64,000 nt of DNA from Moniliophthora roreri. Taxonomy: Eukaryota > Basidiomycota > Agaricomycetes > Agaricales > Marasmiaceae. Position numbers and translations under genes: made by a program. Of the stretch, positions 24,989 to 37,180 are shown one piece after another (position 1 is the stretch's first letter; the number at the start of each line of letters is the position of its first letter). The stretch spans positions 1 through 64,000 of the forward strand of contig LATX02000013.1 in NCBI GenBank assembly GCA_001466705.2. The letters are read 5' to 3'. Under the pieces are notes generated by a model, which worked only from the letters and a program-made list of their open reading frames with translations, was not told the origin of the DNA and made no database searches.

Positions 24989-25508
24989 ATGGCATCTAAT
25001 CAGTTCCAGGTACTGGGACACAAAGGTGTTTAAGCATGCCCCTCAGGAAAACTAACCCATGTAACCTATGTTTATTCTCCCCAAGATATGAAAAAATTTC
25101 AACCTGAGTAATATAACCTGAGATAACCTGTTTGAAAAAATGCTATGTCAACTATTGGTATTCTTGTATTAACCTGACTTAATCCTGAGAGACTAGCCTG
25201 AATTAAGGCAAAAATCTGAGTGTATCACATTAGCAAAATAATTGACTTTGCTTTGAAATTTTTGAAGGAGTACTATTATTGAGCTTACAATAAAGTGCTT
25301 TACAACTTTCCTGCAGCCTATCATATTCAGGAATAACTGGAGTTAAGGTGAAAATCTAGCCTTTGTTCAGTCCTCCAATCCAACCTGAGATATCTTGCAC
25401 AAATCCATGGTATCAACCCTAGTGAAACTTGGCACTGGGTATGGCCATGGATCAAAGCAGACAATGTCAGACAATGACAGGCACATTATCAAATTGGTAA
25501 ATTAGAAA
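24989..25508. other. Gene-free AT-rich spacer
   Basis: No gene or named repeat is visible. Short words such as aacctgagataacctg recur around 25090-25210. Confidence 0.5.
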
Positions 25509-25516
25509 AATGTATA

Positions 25517-25739
25517 TAGTGTGTCAATGGCTTGGCTGAAAGCTGCCTAGCTGTTGAGCTGAGCTGAGCCACTTGAGCTATTTGGAGCTGTTTCCAGCCA
25601 AAATTGCCATTTTTGGTTCCAAAATCTGGGGTTCCTGTCAAAATTTGGATTATATTGGTAACAAAAGCCACCAACAGCTCAATAATGGCTCAAGCAGCTG
25701 CAGAGCTGCTTATAGCCAAGCTGAGCTGTTGACACACTA
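25517..25739. mobile_element. hAT-type MITE with 8-bp target duplication
   Basis: The element starts TAGTGTGTCAA and ends TTGACACACTA. It is flanked on both sides by AATGTATA (25509-25516 and 25740-25747). Ends of the type YARNG and an 8-bp duplication define the hAT superfamily. At 223 bp it has no coding capacity. Its interior carries several GAGCTG/CAGCTC words that extend the inverted repeat. Confidence 0.88.
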
Positions 25740-25747
25740 AATGTATA

Positions 25748-26480
25748 TATTTATTGCCATCTAGATACATCTATTACTATAATTGACAATGAGCAATGAT
25801 ATCAGCCAAGTGCCTCTTTCAAATGCCCTCAGACCCTCTCTCTGCCTCTCTCTGCCTCTCTCTGCCTCTCTCTGCCTCTCCCTGCCTATTTACTGCACTG
25901 CACTCCACCACCTGCTGCCTGGTTGCTATGCTCACTCACCAGATTGTGCCATTTCAGAGTAAAAACAACACCTGGGAGAGCATAAGTCACATATTGAAAC
26001 TGAAATGTAGATAATGATGACATACCTCATATAGGATGAGCTGGGTAGGTCTATTAGCTACATAATAATGTTCTCTGCATTTGGTTCCATTCAGAGTTAG
26101 ACAATTTAGATGGATAATATATCCAAGTTTCTCTTTTATCTTGTTGGCTGGCTGTTGAAGGTCCTCTTTATATGGCAAAATTATATTTAGCCCTTGCTAT
26201 AATATATTACTACTCTGAGCTCTGTAGAAAACCTGTTTCTTATGCTGTGCTTGTTGCTGGCAGGAATATTCATGGCCAAACACCCAAACCAACTGACATT
26301 GTTTGATAGGCCTTATTCAGATTCTCCTGAATAATAACCTAGTATTACTCAGCTAAGATTCCACATTTCACACAATTGAATAGTTTTGTTTGCACATTCC
26401 CTGCAAACCTTGGTCATATTGAAACAACACTCTGAAGATTTATATAGATCACCCACCAGTATTGAGCCTGCAGTACACAT
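25748..26480. other. Spacer with a CT-rich microsatellite
   Basis: 25841-25880 holds four perfect copies of the 10-mer tctgcctctc, with imperfect copies on both sides. No gene is visible in the rest. Confidence 0.6.
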
Positions 26481-26487
26481 ATAAAGT

Positions 26488-27462
26488 GTGGCCTTCTCAA
26501 GGCAGCACTGTCCTCAAAGTACCAGAGCTGTTATGTCAGGCTCAAACCATAATAACAGCAACTGGGATGACCCCAATCTACCTCCTGAAGCTCTGCCTAG
26601 ACCAGCACCACTGGGTATCTCAATGCCTCCTCCCAGTGCTGCTGCTGTCCTAGAGGGGATTCCAGACTGTGTTCACTGGAACTTCTATTATGTCTTCTCA
26701 AAATCCTCTGTTTTGAGCACCTGACTTATGGTCCACTCAACTCTTTCTTAAACTGTATATTTCCCTCAAAGTGTTGGTTCACAGTCAATCTGCAATACCT
26801 CATGTGGTCATCATTCTATAACAATAACCAAAAACCACCATCAACAGAAGATGACACAGATGATGTGGTGAACTTCAAAGCTCTGGAACAGTCTTTTAAT
26901 TCTACTATTTCAGTAGGATCATTAGGTGGTTTCCACTTGGCCCATGTATATGCACATGGTGTGTGGTTAATTTCTATTTCCTGAATACTGTAACCTAATC
27001 CTCTTCCTTTAAGGCCATGAAGCTGGGCAGTTGTACCCAGACTTCATTGTAACAAAAATCTTTCTCATGCTATACAAAGAACCAAGGCAGCAGTATCTGT
27101 TGGCCATCATCAATAGCAAAGTCAAGCAAAATACCTCTCACATACAAGCCCTTGACCAGCCCATCTCATATCTCAAACAAGCCCAAACCTATTCCCACAG
27201 AGCAAAAACAATATATAGGTATATGGTCTGCAAGGGTGGATATATTCATACCAATCTCACAGGGTCTGATATTAAAATATCAAACTCAACAGTTTTTTTG
27301 GCAAAGAATTCTCTTTTGAAGAAAAACTTTGTAAGGTGTCATCCCACTATTGTAATCAGAATCAGATTGATGGTTGGTGTGTATAAGTATTTGTCTACAT
27401 ATAAGTGTGTGTTTCTTTTTGTATACTTTGTGCTGTTCTATGCTGTTCCATTTGTACATTGA
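26488..27462 (+). pseudogene. Degenerate gene with a possible PD-(D/E)XK nuclease-like core
   Basis: Plus-strand pieces are NWDDPNLPPEALPRPAPLG (26555), DDTDDVVNFKALEQSF (26850) and a longer block from 27020: GQLYPDFIVTKIF, YLLAIINSKVKQNTSHIQAL, YLKQAQTYSHRAKTIYRYM. The PDF...AIINSKV spacing looks like a PD-(D/E)XK nuclease fold with Asn in place of the acidic residue; this is inference from pattern only. Several frames are needed and the 3' end is lost in AT-rich DNA with a poly-T at 27513. I cannot name a family. Confidence 0.4.
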
Positions 27463-28437
27463 ATAGAACTGCAAGATTTTTATGAAAATTGTGAAAGATT
27501 TGAGAATGTGAGTTTTTTTTTTTTTTTTTGAATTTTTGCACAGTGAGAGTTTTAATTGTATGTGTGGTATTTTAGAATATTTATTTTGTACAGTATATAA
27601 GGAGATGTGTTTTGTATGGTGGTAGGCAGGAGAGATACTGCTCACCAAGTTCCAGAGTGTATGAGGTTATTGTATAGGTAGAAGAGCTACCAGCAATTAA
27701 TATTCTCCAAGCACTTCAGGCTCTAGCTTATTTAGTTGTACAAGGGGCACAGGCTAGTTGAGATCTCAGATTGTATTCTAAACCAGAGATTTAAATAAAA
27801 TCTAGCAAAGGCTTAGTTTTTAATGCAAGAGGCATGTTTCTAAGAAAAGAAACATTGTATCAGTTGCTAAAAGAGTAACTGACTCACATTAATATAGTCT
27901 AGTGTGTAGATGTGAATCAGAGAGGGTTTCAGGCTAGTAGTGTCTAGAATATTTGTCCTCTTGAGAATTGTTGCAGAGTATAGATAAGAGGGCTGTATTT
28001 AGGTGCAAGAGGTATATTTGTTCTACCTTTAAAGAGTTTAGTCTTTGGGCAGTCTCTGGTTGACTTTAGTTATCTGGTTTGGCTTTGAAGTAAACATTAA
28101 AACATCAAGAAAATTAAATGGGGCACAAGCACACATCTCATTCTGAGAAGTTGTTTTGAACTCAAATCTTTGAAATCTCTAAGTAAAACACTGAGAGTAG
28201 TTTTTTGATGTTGTAATAACAGTGAACCATGCTGAACCAACTTTCACAAACAAACAATTAGAGACAGAAACCTATTTATCTTTAGAGATATTTGGCATCA
28301 CAGGCCTCAAGTTTTCTTAGTCAAGGCATAGGCTTTTGAGCAATTCCCTTGTTTAATATCATTTCAACCATTGAACATGCCAAAACAACATTAATATGTG
28401 TAGAATATATGAAGTTCAAAATTTTGGTGTATTACCA
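27463..28437. mobile_element. LTR 3' part preceding a gag relic
   Basis: The end (atatgtgtagaa ... ttggtgtattacca, 28395-28437) matches the ends of the LTRs at 15205 and 16693. The LTR 5' border is not identifiable; no TGTGATCAGAG start is visible within the expected 1.6 kb. The gag relic begins about 120 bp downstream, so this is the 5' LTR of a retrotransposon read on the plus strand. Confidence 0.6.
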
Positions 28438-29354
28438 GATAGCAGGTATTATCTTTTGAGGCATGAGTATCACTGTTATTACCACTGGCCAATAGTTTCA
28501 CTAGAAGTGGAGTATCTGTGTACCTGAGTTCAACTTTTGGTACCACAGAAAGATTCCCAGCTCAAGAATAGGAATTTATTCTCAGACCAGCACCCAGAAA
28601 ATATAAAACAAGAGCACCACCTAATACAACATTAATTCTCTTACCATGTGAATCACCAGAACAGACAGAGTCTAGTAATAGTTTAAGCTCAAGCTCAGAC
28701 AGTGAAGAATATTTTGAACCACAAGAAGTTACTGAAGAACAAGCAGTAGCAAACCAACTAAGATGTGCACAATGAGAAAATGTTGAAAATATTATTGAAA
28801 CTAGGAAGATTTGATGAGCTGAGACCTATGACTCTTCAGCCATGGTTGGAAGATTTTGGTAATGCATCAGACATGGCCCAGGTCAAGGAGAATGTGTCAA
28901 AAATCTACTTAGTCATGTTAAAGTTTTCATATAATCTATAGCAACAGCTGCAAGATAGAAAAGAAGCCCTGAAACATTCATAGGCTGAGTTTAAAAAGTT
29001 ATTGCTCTGAGAGTTTCTGAATTCAGTTGGTAATGGCCAAGGTTCTATAGTCAGGTTGCAGAAGACTGTGACAGTATATCAGGAAGTGACAGACTGGGAT
29101 TTGGAAAAGCTTAGAGCATATTATAGAGCTTTTAAACTTGAAGCAGCTAAATTGATAAGAGACTCACTGATGATTTTGAACTTTGAGGCAATTGGCTATT
29201 ATTTAGCAGGCTTGGAACCTACAGTTCATGAAAGAGTCTGAGTCAAGATGGCTGATTGGTTCTTAAATAAAGTAAATTTGGAGACAGAGGATAGTAGAAG
29301 AAGGATAGATTCATAGAAACTTCAAGAAGTCATGGAACAAGCAGAAATAATTAT

Positions 29355-30079
29355 TAGAGCTGTTCACCATAACCATATATGGTTATGACCGTACACTTTA
29401 TGGTTGCTTGATGGATATGATTTCTCTGTCACCGTACCATACAGGAAAATTTCTTGGGAGTATCGGATACAGTGATGGTTTTGACAGCCATATCGTATGG
29501 TTTTCTGTAGGCACCCATTAGGCATGCAGCACAAATCACTGGGTGCATGCTTTGGGACACTCTAGAGTTGCCTGCAAAGGTGAAGATGACTGCTATAGGG
29601 CTATAGAGACCAGGTATGGGGTCAGAGCAGGCTTATGATGTCAGAATTTAGGAACACACCTCTCAAACACATCATTATATCCCCCCTTCAAGCTTCGAGT
29701 CCCAGTGAGGCCCTTCCAGTACTTCTATAATGTTCTGGAGTGGTAGGGTGAGTGAACAATGATGTTGATAGGCTTCACTGGCACCTGCAGAACAGTGTCA
29801 GATTTTCCTGAGCAACTCCCAAGGCTCTATATAACAAAGCAAATCATTTCCTTGGATGGCCAATGACATTTAGTTTCATTTTCTGCAAACATCTGGCATC
29901 GCACTAGCAACAATTATCCCCAGCCCATATGCAGCTGTACATATGGCTGTCAAGACAGTGTCAACCCATACTGTCTACTGTACTGTACACAGGATGGAAA
30001 ATGGCTTGCCAGTACGGATACGATAGCCATACAACCATTACCGTCACCACTGTATATACGGTGACAGCGAACAGCCCTA
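29355..30079. mobile_element. hAT-type non-autonomous element with 8-bp target duplication
   Basis: The element starts TAGAGCTGTTC and ends GAACAGCCCTA. It is flanked by ATAATTAT at 29347-29354 and 30080-30087. Longer inverted similarity follows (accatatatgg / ccgtatatacagtgg). The interior (725 bp) has no transposase. It sits in the gag relic directly after the codons for EQAEII. Confidence 0.88.
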
Positions 30080-30103
30080 ATAATTATGAGTGTGAACTCT
30101 GTA

Positions 30104-30375
30104 CTGACATATTTCAATCAATTCAAATGGGGGAGTGTGATCTGTAAAACTCTCATTTGAACTTGGAATTTCAAATTAGGCATGGGTAGTCTGTGACCAA
30201 GACCAGAAATTTGAACAGATGCATCACTATAGCAGGTGGCCCTGCCATTGTCCTAGTACTATGTTGTGGTCACACACTAGGGCAATTCAAATGGACTCTC
30301 TGTGACTGCTTGAAATTTTTTGAAGGAAAATGAGCCTGTGACCTGTGACTGTTCAAATTGATTGAAATATGTCAG
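30104..30375. mobile_element. Tc1/mariner-type MITE with TA duplication
   Basis: The left end ctgacatatttcaatcaatt is repeated perfectly inverted at the right end, and TA flanks both sides (30102-30103, 30376-30377). It is 272 bp long with no ORF. It lies 16 bp downstream of the target duplication of the hAT element at 29355-30079. Confidence 0.87.
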
Positions 30376-30530
30376 TATATATAGGATTTGTTAGGACTAA
30401 GGAGTGTCATACAAGGAGCACTGTATGCAGACATGTTTGCTGAAGCTATCAGCAACAGCCCTACTGCCTATGGTGAAGAATTGCACAAGATGAAGGGTCT
30501 CATACAAGAAGTATGAGAAGGGTTCAGATG

Positions 30531-31330
30531 AGAGATTGTGTAGAACAACATTAATCTTCTACTTGAGATATCAAAGTACTGTACATGTGTCTTATATACT
30601 AACTAGGCTATGGCAACAAGGCTAGTACATGTATCTACATGAGGACATTGTGGAACATGCTGCAAGAGAACATGCTGCAAGTATAGAGATGCAGAGTGGA
30701 AGTAAAACATGAGGGTAAGAACATGTATGCAGGGTTAGTTGCACTGATACTTTGTATGAGTTGTCTCAGCCAAGAGGTATGGGCATAACAGGATTAGAAA
30801 GTTTGCAGTTGGAGCTGGGGTGCCACCAGTGACACCAGGAACTAGTACAGCAATGTCTAGTAGCATACCTATTTCAGCCTCCACCAGTAATGTGGGCCAG
30901 GTGTAAGTATTTGGTGCAACATATTTATCACCTATCCAAGGCTTGTTGGGTCTGAATATGTGCAAAATTAGGTCAGGCTAACATTTAAGAGTAACATTGT
31001 TAGCACAAGTTGCTACATGTTCCAACTCTGACTAAGATGACTTGAAGAGTACAGGTTATTACCAAGGAGATTAACTAGGGTTGATTTTGATCAGGCATTG
31101 GGGTTATAGTAAAAGTTAATTCAGTATTAATGATAGTTGACATTAAAGGTGTCACTAAGGGTTGACATTGTAAATTACAGGCACTTGATCTCAGGTTGAA
31201 ATTGGTGGGATGAACAAGGGTTGATACACCAAGGCTTTTGTCTTAATTTATGTTAGTCCTTTGAATTGAAGTAGGGTTAGTATGAAAATAATAAGGGTTA
31301 ACATACCTTTTCTTTCTGCTCATTATCTCG
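30531..31330. other. Gene-free AT-rich stretch with recurring agggtt words
   Basis: The word (a)agggtt(g/a)a recurs at about 31078, 31147, 31210, 31268 and 31287, irregularly spaced. It is not a telomere array. No gene is visible. CpG content rises sharply from about 31330 onward. Confidence 0.5.
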
Positions 31331-31339
31331 GGTTGTGTT

Positions 31340-31640
31340 GCACGGGTTGAATTTTTTTATTATCTCGGGGCAAAAACTACTCACGCAAGCGCGGCTATGG
31401 TATCGATGCGTGCAGCCACCACATCCGAGTCCAATGAGGAAATCATCAATGTTTCAGGGTGATTCTCCCATGCAATGTCCACACACTCTATGTATTATGG
31501 GAGTCTTGCACCAAGTTTGTTGTCGGGGACAATATCATTTACTGCATCTCACACTTGTTGAATCCTTGTCTTCCCGCCGCCACCTGATCCTCATTGGGAA
31601 AGAGCAGTTCCCAGAAAGGAAAGGAAACACATGACTATCC
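31340..31640 (-). other. Possible exon remnant at the boundary
   Basis: The minus strand reads DIVPDNKLGARLP, a stop, then ENHPETLMISSLDSDVVAAR and IDTIAALA. The composition looks coding, but I do not recognise the family and no complete frame exists. Confidence 0.25.
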
Positions 31641-31740
31641 TGGGTCTCCCAACAATATCGACAACCGGAATTGGGGTTCATACCGTGTAGATGACCTTTA
31701 CATCACATAGATATTAGTTATCAACGGTTACTATAGCCAA

Positions 31741-33671
31741 TTAATGCTGGAACCATAGCTCTCCCAAACGTGCGGCTCTCTCCTTGAAATGAAACTGATC
31801 GTCTCGAGGAATGAAGCCAGCTTCACAAATCATGCTCATTATCCACGGAAGTTCGTCTGTCAGCCAATAATCGGGCTAGGTAAATGTTTTAGGATCAAGA
31901 AAAGAATCCGAGAGGCGAATTTGGACACATACCTCAAGCTCGTACAATTTGGGTATTATCTTTTCCAGAGTTGCGAACAACATGTCCAGAAGCTCCGCAT
32001 TCTACGGGTACAAAATTGAAATTAGCCTGTTGAGGTATCAAACACGCCTTGGACCCATACTCACCTCTTCAATATTCCGATTAACAACATCCCTGTCATT
32101 CATCCAAACGGCTGCATTGGCCGAATTGAACAAATCGCTCAGAATTGCGGGTTCGACCATGTAACCTAGTGAACACTTGAAATCTGATAGACATACTTCC
32201 ACCTTCAATTCTGGATGGGATGAACCAAGCGCCCGTAATTCATCAGCCCAAACACTTTCGGGTTGTAATAGAGTAACGCGCAACACACGCAGACCAGCTC
32301 CGGCTGCTCGAGTGATAGCAGGCAAAATAGCGGGTGATTTCACTCTCGAGATATTCACCTCGAGTTTTTCCAGATTTGGAAGCAAAGTGCGGTCCTGTGA
32401 AGCTAGACAGTCGAACAGATGCCCCGTAACGAAATCACCCAAAATCTGGAGTGTTGTTGTATTCACAAACATGGTCCGACGAAGGAACTTGGTACATGTG
32501 ATGTCCATCAAGTTGAAGAAATGTAATGAGACATGTTCGATGGACGGTTTCCGAAGCTGGGATCGCTCTAGCATGTTTTCGATGACTGACATATCGACGT
32601 TACATGACCCATGGGACAATTCTAGCCTCCTGAGTGATGGAACTATGGTGAGGCGGCAAAAGGGCTTGTATCCCTCGTCTTCCAGTGCGAGTGCCAAATC
32701 GCGAAGCTCCGGCATGTGTATGGCTTTGGGAGTTTGCATTTCCAACGAATCAACCCCGGTATGGAAACAGTGACGCCTCCCCTCCCTACAGCTCCCTAAA
32801 CGGAGTGTCTCTAGATGAGCTAGTTCTATTCCGGCGAGCATAGGTATACTCTCGTGGAGTAAACATCCTAATAGATGGATGTGTCGAATTTGCGTCGACC
32901 GAAGCACTGGGAATCGTCCTGGCCTTTGCTGAAACGTGGTATCCGTTTGCTGGAACACAATTGATGCAAGTAACGGTGCACTCGAGAGGGCACGTACAAG
33001 CTCTTGGACCTGTACATCGCTGCTTGATACCAGATCGTGTGCGATTTGCAATGTAACGCTGCGGAGAGAGCCAAAGGCAACGGATCCCGATATTGGTTTT
33101 TCCGAGTCACTTTTGAGAGGCGAAAGGTCTAAATGAGTGACATCTCGCGATAGGTTGTGATATTGTCCTGCAACGAAATGCCGTTGACCGTCTGATACCG
33201 TCAACGAAGCCCATCGATCACAGTGATCAAAGACCATCTGAACAATTGGTCGAAAGTGGGAGAGGGAGCGACTCTGGTGGCACCGGAGGGTTAGGTTAAT
33301 ATGAAGTGGTGCGTCGGCAGTGCGTTCAAGAACTGTCGAGAGGATGCTAACATAGGCTGCATAGTTGTTGCACGAGTGGTCGCGTTCTGATAATGCTTGG
33401 AGATTCAGATCAATGATGCACCATAATCGTGGTGTTCCTAAGCAGACAGCTCGCCATTCCCTGTTGATGTATCTCGTGAGCCTCGGACAAAAATTGCGGA
33501 GGTTAGTGGCACACACCGGCAGACACGAGAAAATGTCCATGGAGTCTCCATAAGCTTGAAAGTTGAATTCTCGTGCGGAAGGTAGAGAAATATATCTGCT
33601 ATGATTTCCGCCGGTAATGATGATACTTTGCTCGGGGTGGATTGAACCATAGGTGTCATTGTGGTTAGCAA
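31741..33671 (-). CDS. F-box protein with leucine-rich C-terminal part, 584 aa
   Basis: Four exons solve in frame: 33517-33671, 32065-33460, 31933-32001 and 31741-31875, with introns of 56, 63 and 57 bp (GT-AG). The F-box is at residues 17-65: SSLPAEIIADIFLYLP, then, across intron 1, FSRVCR|EWRAVCLGTPRLW, the form usual in agaricomycete F-box proteins. Residues 70-525 are leucine-rich with degenerate LRR-like spacing (LAHLETLRLGSC, MPELRDLALAL, PSLRRLELSHG). Exon 4 ends KERAARLGELWFQH. Expected role: substrate adaptor of an SCF ubiquitin ligase binding Skp1 through the F-box; substrate unknown. The family is highly expanded and often single-copy-specific. The start could also be Met5 or Met8. 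Confidence 0.88.
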
Positions 33672-34597
33672 TGATGGAGGTTTAGCGTAGGAAAATCGGC
33701 TTTCTCACAGCCGCTCACGCGTAGTTTGACACCGTCGCGCATCCTCTCTGAGTCTCGACTAGTTCAAGTGGGTCAGCGTGAACCGCCGACGTGTACGAGT
33801 TCGTCCCAAAATCAGACTCGATATCCATATCCAGAGCGGAACCATTGACTCAAACGGCAAAGCGCTGTTCATTGCTGGTTTTTGACATTCGGCCAGCTTC
33901 CCGCTCGTAACTCCTGGTCGTAAAGGAGAGCTCGCTACTCCATGCTTGGGAGTGCAGTCCTCTGTCAACGTTCTTCAATAATGAGGTTCTTACGGATCCC
34001 TCAAGAAAACGTACAACGACGGATACCGGAAGATTCTCTCTTGCAATTGGATTCTCTTCGTCGTGGTGAAACAAATTTTCGCTACTTCTTCGAGCTTGGG
34101 TAGCGTCCCATTGGAAAGCCCTTGACGAGCTGTTGTCTGGCGATGCATTCCCCGCCTTGTCCGCAGTCGACCCTGTCCTTAATGCTACCGGACGCGACTT
34201 TATATGACGTTGACTCAGGAGGAGTATTCAAGCGTGCCTGCCTCAGGCCCTCAAATAGTATCGAAGGGTTTACTCACGCCTTAGCTTTATATCTATCCCA
34301 GTTTGAGTCTTTGACTACTACCCTTACCAGAATGTCCTTTCTTGTCTGCTCTCACCGACAATCGGGATACCGGTGCTATTCAGTAGTAAGCGTGATTGCG
34401 AGTTGTACAGGATTATCCGTAGCAATGGTATTGTAGAAAGACTTTTTTTATTCCACTCGGTCGTAGAAGTAGAAATCGACATCATGACGCGGTTTCCTTG
34501 TACACGCGTGATGACTATATTCGTCGATGACCGTGAAAGAGTCTGATCTATCATCGATTACCAACCTACTTTTTGTATACCCACCATCTCCATCGCC
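33672..34597. other. Intergenic region between divergent F-box gene and ATG7
   Basis: Both neighbours are transcribed away from this 0.9 kb, so it holds both promoters. Frames of 60-105 codons exist on both strands (for example 34122-34436 plus), but they have no recognisable motif and I leave them uncalled. No TATA box is obvious before 34598. Confidence 0.5.
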
Positions 34598-37180
34598 ATG
34601 ACACCACCGATAGTCCAATTTACGCCTCTACCCTCTCAAACCCATCCGTCATTTTGGCACAAACTGACCTCTCTCAAGCTCGATGTCCTAAAGCTGTCCG
34701 ATGCAGAGGTTGATATCACAGCAAACTACGGCGTTGGAAGACTGTTCAAAGACAAGAACGCAAAGGAAGGAGAAGATAAGTGGGTAGGGGTTGATGGCAG
34801 TTTGGCTGTTGATGAGGATAGTTTTGGTATTGGGGAAGGATCAGGAGGAGAGAAGAAACAAAACGTCCCGTTTGGCTCTGCTCTTGCTCATGGGGTAGTC
34901 AAGAATTACAACACCATCGAAGAGTTCAAAGCTGCGGACAAGACGAAACTGTTCAACGAGGCTGCTGATAAGGTATGTTCCCTATTATCCGTGGTTGTAT
35001 TCTTTCTGAAATTTAGTTGTGCTAGATATGGAACTCAATAACCACCACTCGCTCCCCGCACCTCCTCAATACATTCCTCTTAATCACGTACGCAGATCTC
35101 AAAAAGTACAAGTATTATTACTGGTTTGCTTTCCCTGCGTTTGTCGCGAAGCCTGCCTGGCACCTCGCTTCTGAATCAGGGTCTTGGTCCAATGTCATCG
35201 ACGCTGGATTTACGGGAGAACAGATGAAGTCAATCCTCGAACAACTCCATGCAAACAAGGAATCGCTACCCTACTTCCTTGTACGAGACAATCATGTTCT
35301 GCCCGTAGAGGAGTTTGATGTCACTAAATCGAAAGAAACGACGATAGGGTTCATCGACCCTTCTGCTCAAGCACAGAATCCAGGCTGGCCTCTACGGAAC
35401 CTCCTGGCCTATTTACGGGCTTTGTATCCAGGCGAAGAGACGCGTACGTTGAAGGTACTGTGTTGGAGAGACGCCGAACTTCCGAGAAGTGAGGGTGAAT
35501 GGAAGTCTCGGTATGGAGTGGTATCATTACCTGCTGGCGAGAGAGAAGTTAAAGATGGAAGACCGGACGCGGTCGGCTGGGAGAGAAACCCTCAAGGAAA
35601 GCTTGGTCCGAGGGTTGTTGATCTCGCTCCGATGATGGATCCTGCGAGGTACGCCCTGTTTTCGTGGACTAGAGTCCTTGCACTAACACGTTAACACACA
35701 CGTAGGCTAGCAAACCAAGCAGTCGATCTCAACCTCAAACTCATGCGTTGGCGAATTCTTCCTGCTCTCGATCTCGACAAGATTGCGTCTACGAAATGTC
35801 TGTTACTCGGAGCGGGAACCTTGGGATGTTATGTTGCCAGATGTTTGATGGTACGCACTTCTTTCCTTACTTCTATTCACACCGTACGTCAGGAACAAAT
35901 TAGTTGATGATCGTCACCGCAGGGATGGGGTGTACGCAAAATAACTCTCGTGGATTCCGCTCGGGTGTCTTTCAGCAATCCTGTCAGACAACCTCTCTTC
36001 CAGTTCACCGATTGTTTGAATGGTGGAAAGCCGAAAGCTGAGTGTGCAGCTGAGAGGCTGAGGGAGGTGTGGCCAGGACTGGTGTGTGCTCCCACTTTTT
36101 TTGTTGATGGTGGACTAACAAGGCAATGGAAAACAGGATGCAACAGGTATCTCGTTGAGCATACCAATGCCGGGGCACCCTATACCCTCTTCTCCGCCAT
36201 CTATCGTCGAACAAACAAAGAAGGACGTAGAGACGCTAGAAAAGCTCATTGAGGAACACGACGCAGTGTATCTCTTGATGGATTCAAGAGAGAGTAGGTG
36301 GTTGCCTACTGTTATCGGGCGAGCGAAGGGCAAGGTACGCCTTTTTCTTTTCTTGATTTGGGTAGAGATGTACTTATGAAAATGCATGGGGTAGCTTGTG
36401 CTCAATGCTGCACTAGGCTTCGATACGTTCCTCGTTATGCGGCATGGCGCGAGACTCGCGGAAGGCGAGAAGGCGGATGAGGATTTGAGTGGACCAAGGA
36501 AGAATCTAGGATGTTACTATTGTAATGATATCGTTGCGCCTGCTGATGTACGTTCTCTCGCTGCTGTCTCCTTTGACGACGTATACTGATCAATCAATAA
36601 CGAACAGTCGTTATCCGACCGAACCCTCGATCAAATGTGTACCGTTACCCGACCGGGACTCGCATCGATGGCTGCTTCCACGGCAGTAGAGCTTATGATG
36701 AGTGTGTTACAACACCCGGATGGGTGCGTGCCTTCCGTCTATTCTCACTTTAATCCCACTAACTACTAATAAAACCGAATAGGTTACGAGCCCCTGCACC
36801 ATCACCAACCACTCAAGAATACACTGAAGGCGCACCAGGAACCTCTGTCCTAGGTCTCGTTCCGCATCAATTAAGAGGCTACCTCGCACAGTTCAGGAAT
36901 CTGCACATCGTGGGGGCAGCATACGACCGATGTACGGGGTGTAGCGAAACCGTAAGCACTTCCTCGTGCATCTGATTTTCATAGGGTTAACGAGGCCAAT
37001 AAATAGGTGCTGCGTACTTACGAGCAAGAAGGTTTTGGTTTCATGCTCAGAGCGTTTAATGAGCCAAAATATTTGGAGCAGTTGACGGGCTTGGATAAGC
37101 TTTATGATGACGGGGAGAAGGCATTGGAAGATGTTGATTGGGTCGAGGAGGGCGATGGAGATGATGCGGACGATTTTTAG
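34598..37180 (+). CDS. ATG7: Ubiquitin-like-modifier-activating enzyme ATG7, 703 aa
   Basis: Autophagy E1-like enzyme that activates Atg8 and Atg12 with ATP and passes them to Atg3 and Atg10. Nine exons solve in one frame: 34598-34972, 35026-35648, 35706-35850, 35923-36081, 36137-36334, 36395-36547, 36608-36723, 36783-36951, 37007-37180; introns are 52-72 bp. The N-terminal ATG7 domain starts VQFTPLPS...[11 protein letters not shown] and has YYYWFAFPA. The nucleotide-binding loop GAGTLG is at residues 368-373, [16 protein letters not shown] in context. Zinc pairs are C540/C543 (CYYCND) and C640/C643 (CTGCS). The catalytic Cys562 lies in [10 protein letters not shown]. The C-terminal acidic tail is [14 protein letters not shown]. 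Length fits the family (600-700). It looks intact and single; its 3' end abuts the converging FunK1 relic at 37177. Confidence 0.97.

Larger units (their letters stand above)
28560..30530 (+). pseudogene. Retrotransposon gag relic, split by two MITEs
   Basis: The plus strand has an acidic/Ser-rich start (SSNSLSSSSDSEEYFE, 28670), then RFDELRPMTLQPWLEDFGNA (28800), SKIYLVMLKFSYNL, and QEVTDWDLEKLRAYYRAFKL ... YYLAGLEPTVHERV (29080-29240). The pattern L-x-Y-x-R-x-F-x2-E...L-x-GL-x-P is that of Ty3/gypsy-like gag in basidiomycetes. The frame is closed by several stops, many where CAG or CAA would become TAG or TAA. The coding line continues to EQAEII at 29346 and is then cut by the elements at 29355 and 30104. 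After them EAISNSPTAYGEELHKMKGL (30440) may be its continuation. Confidence 0.65.

Noticed and set aside
31070..31300. Recurring agggtt words as interstitial telomere repeat
   Set aside because: Copies are irregularly spaced and not tandem.
32177..32773. 198-codon plus-strand ORF
   Set aside because: Antisense shadow of the F-box gene's large exon.
35889..36405. ORFs antisense or out of frame in ATG7
   Set aside because: ATG7 exons solve completely in one frame over this stretch.
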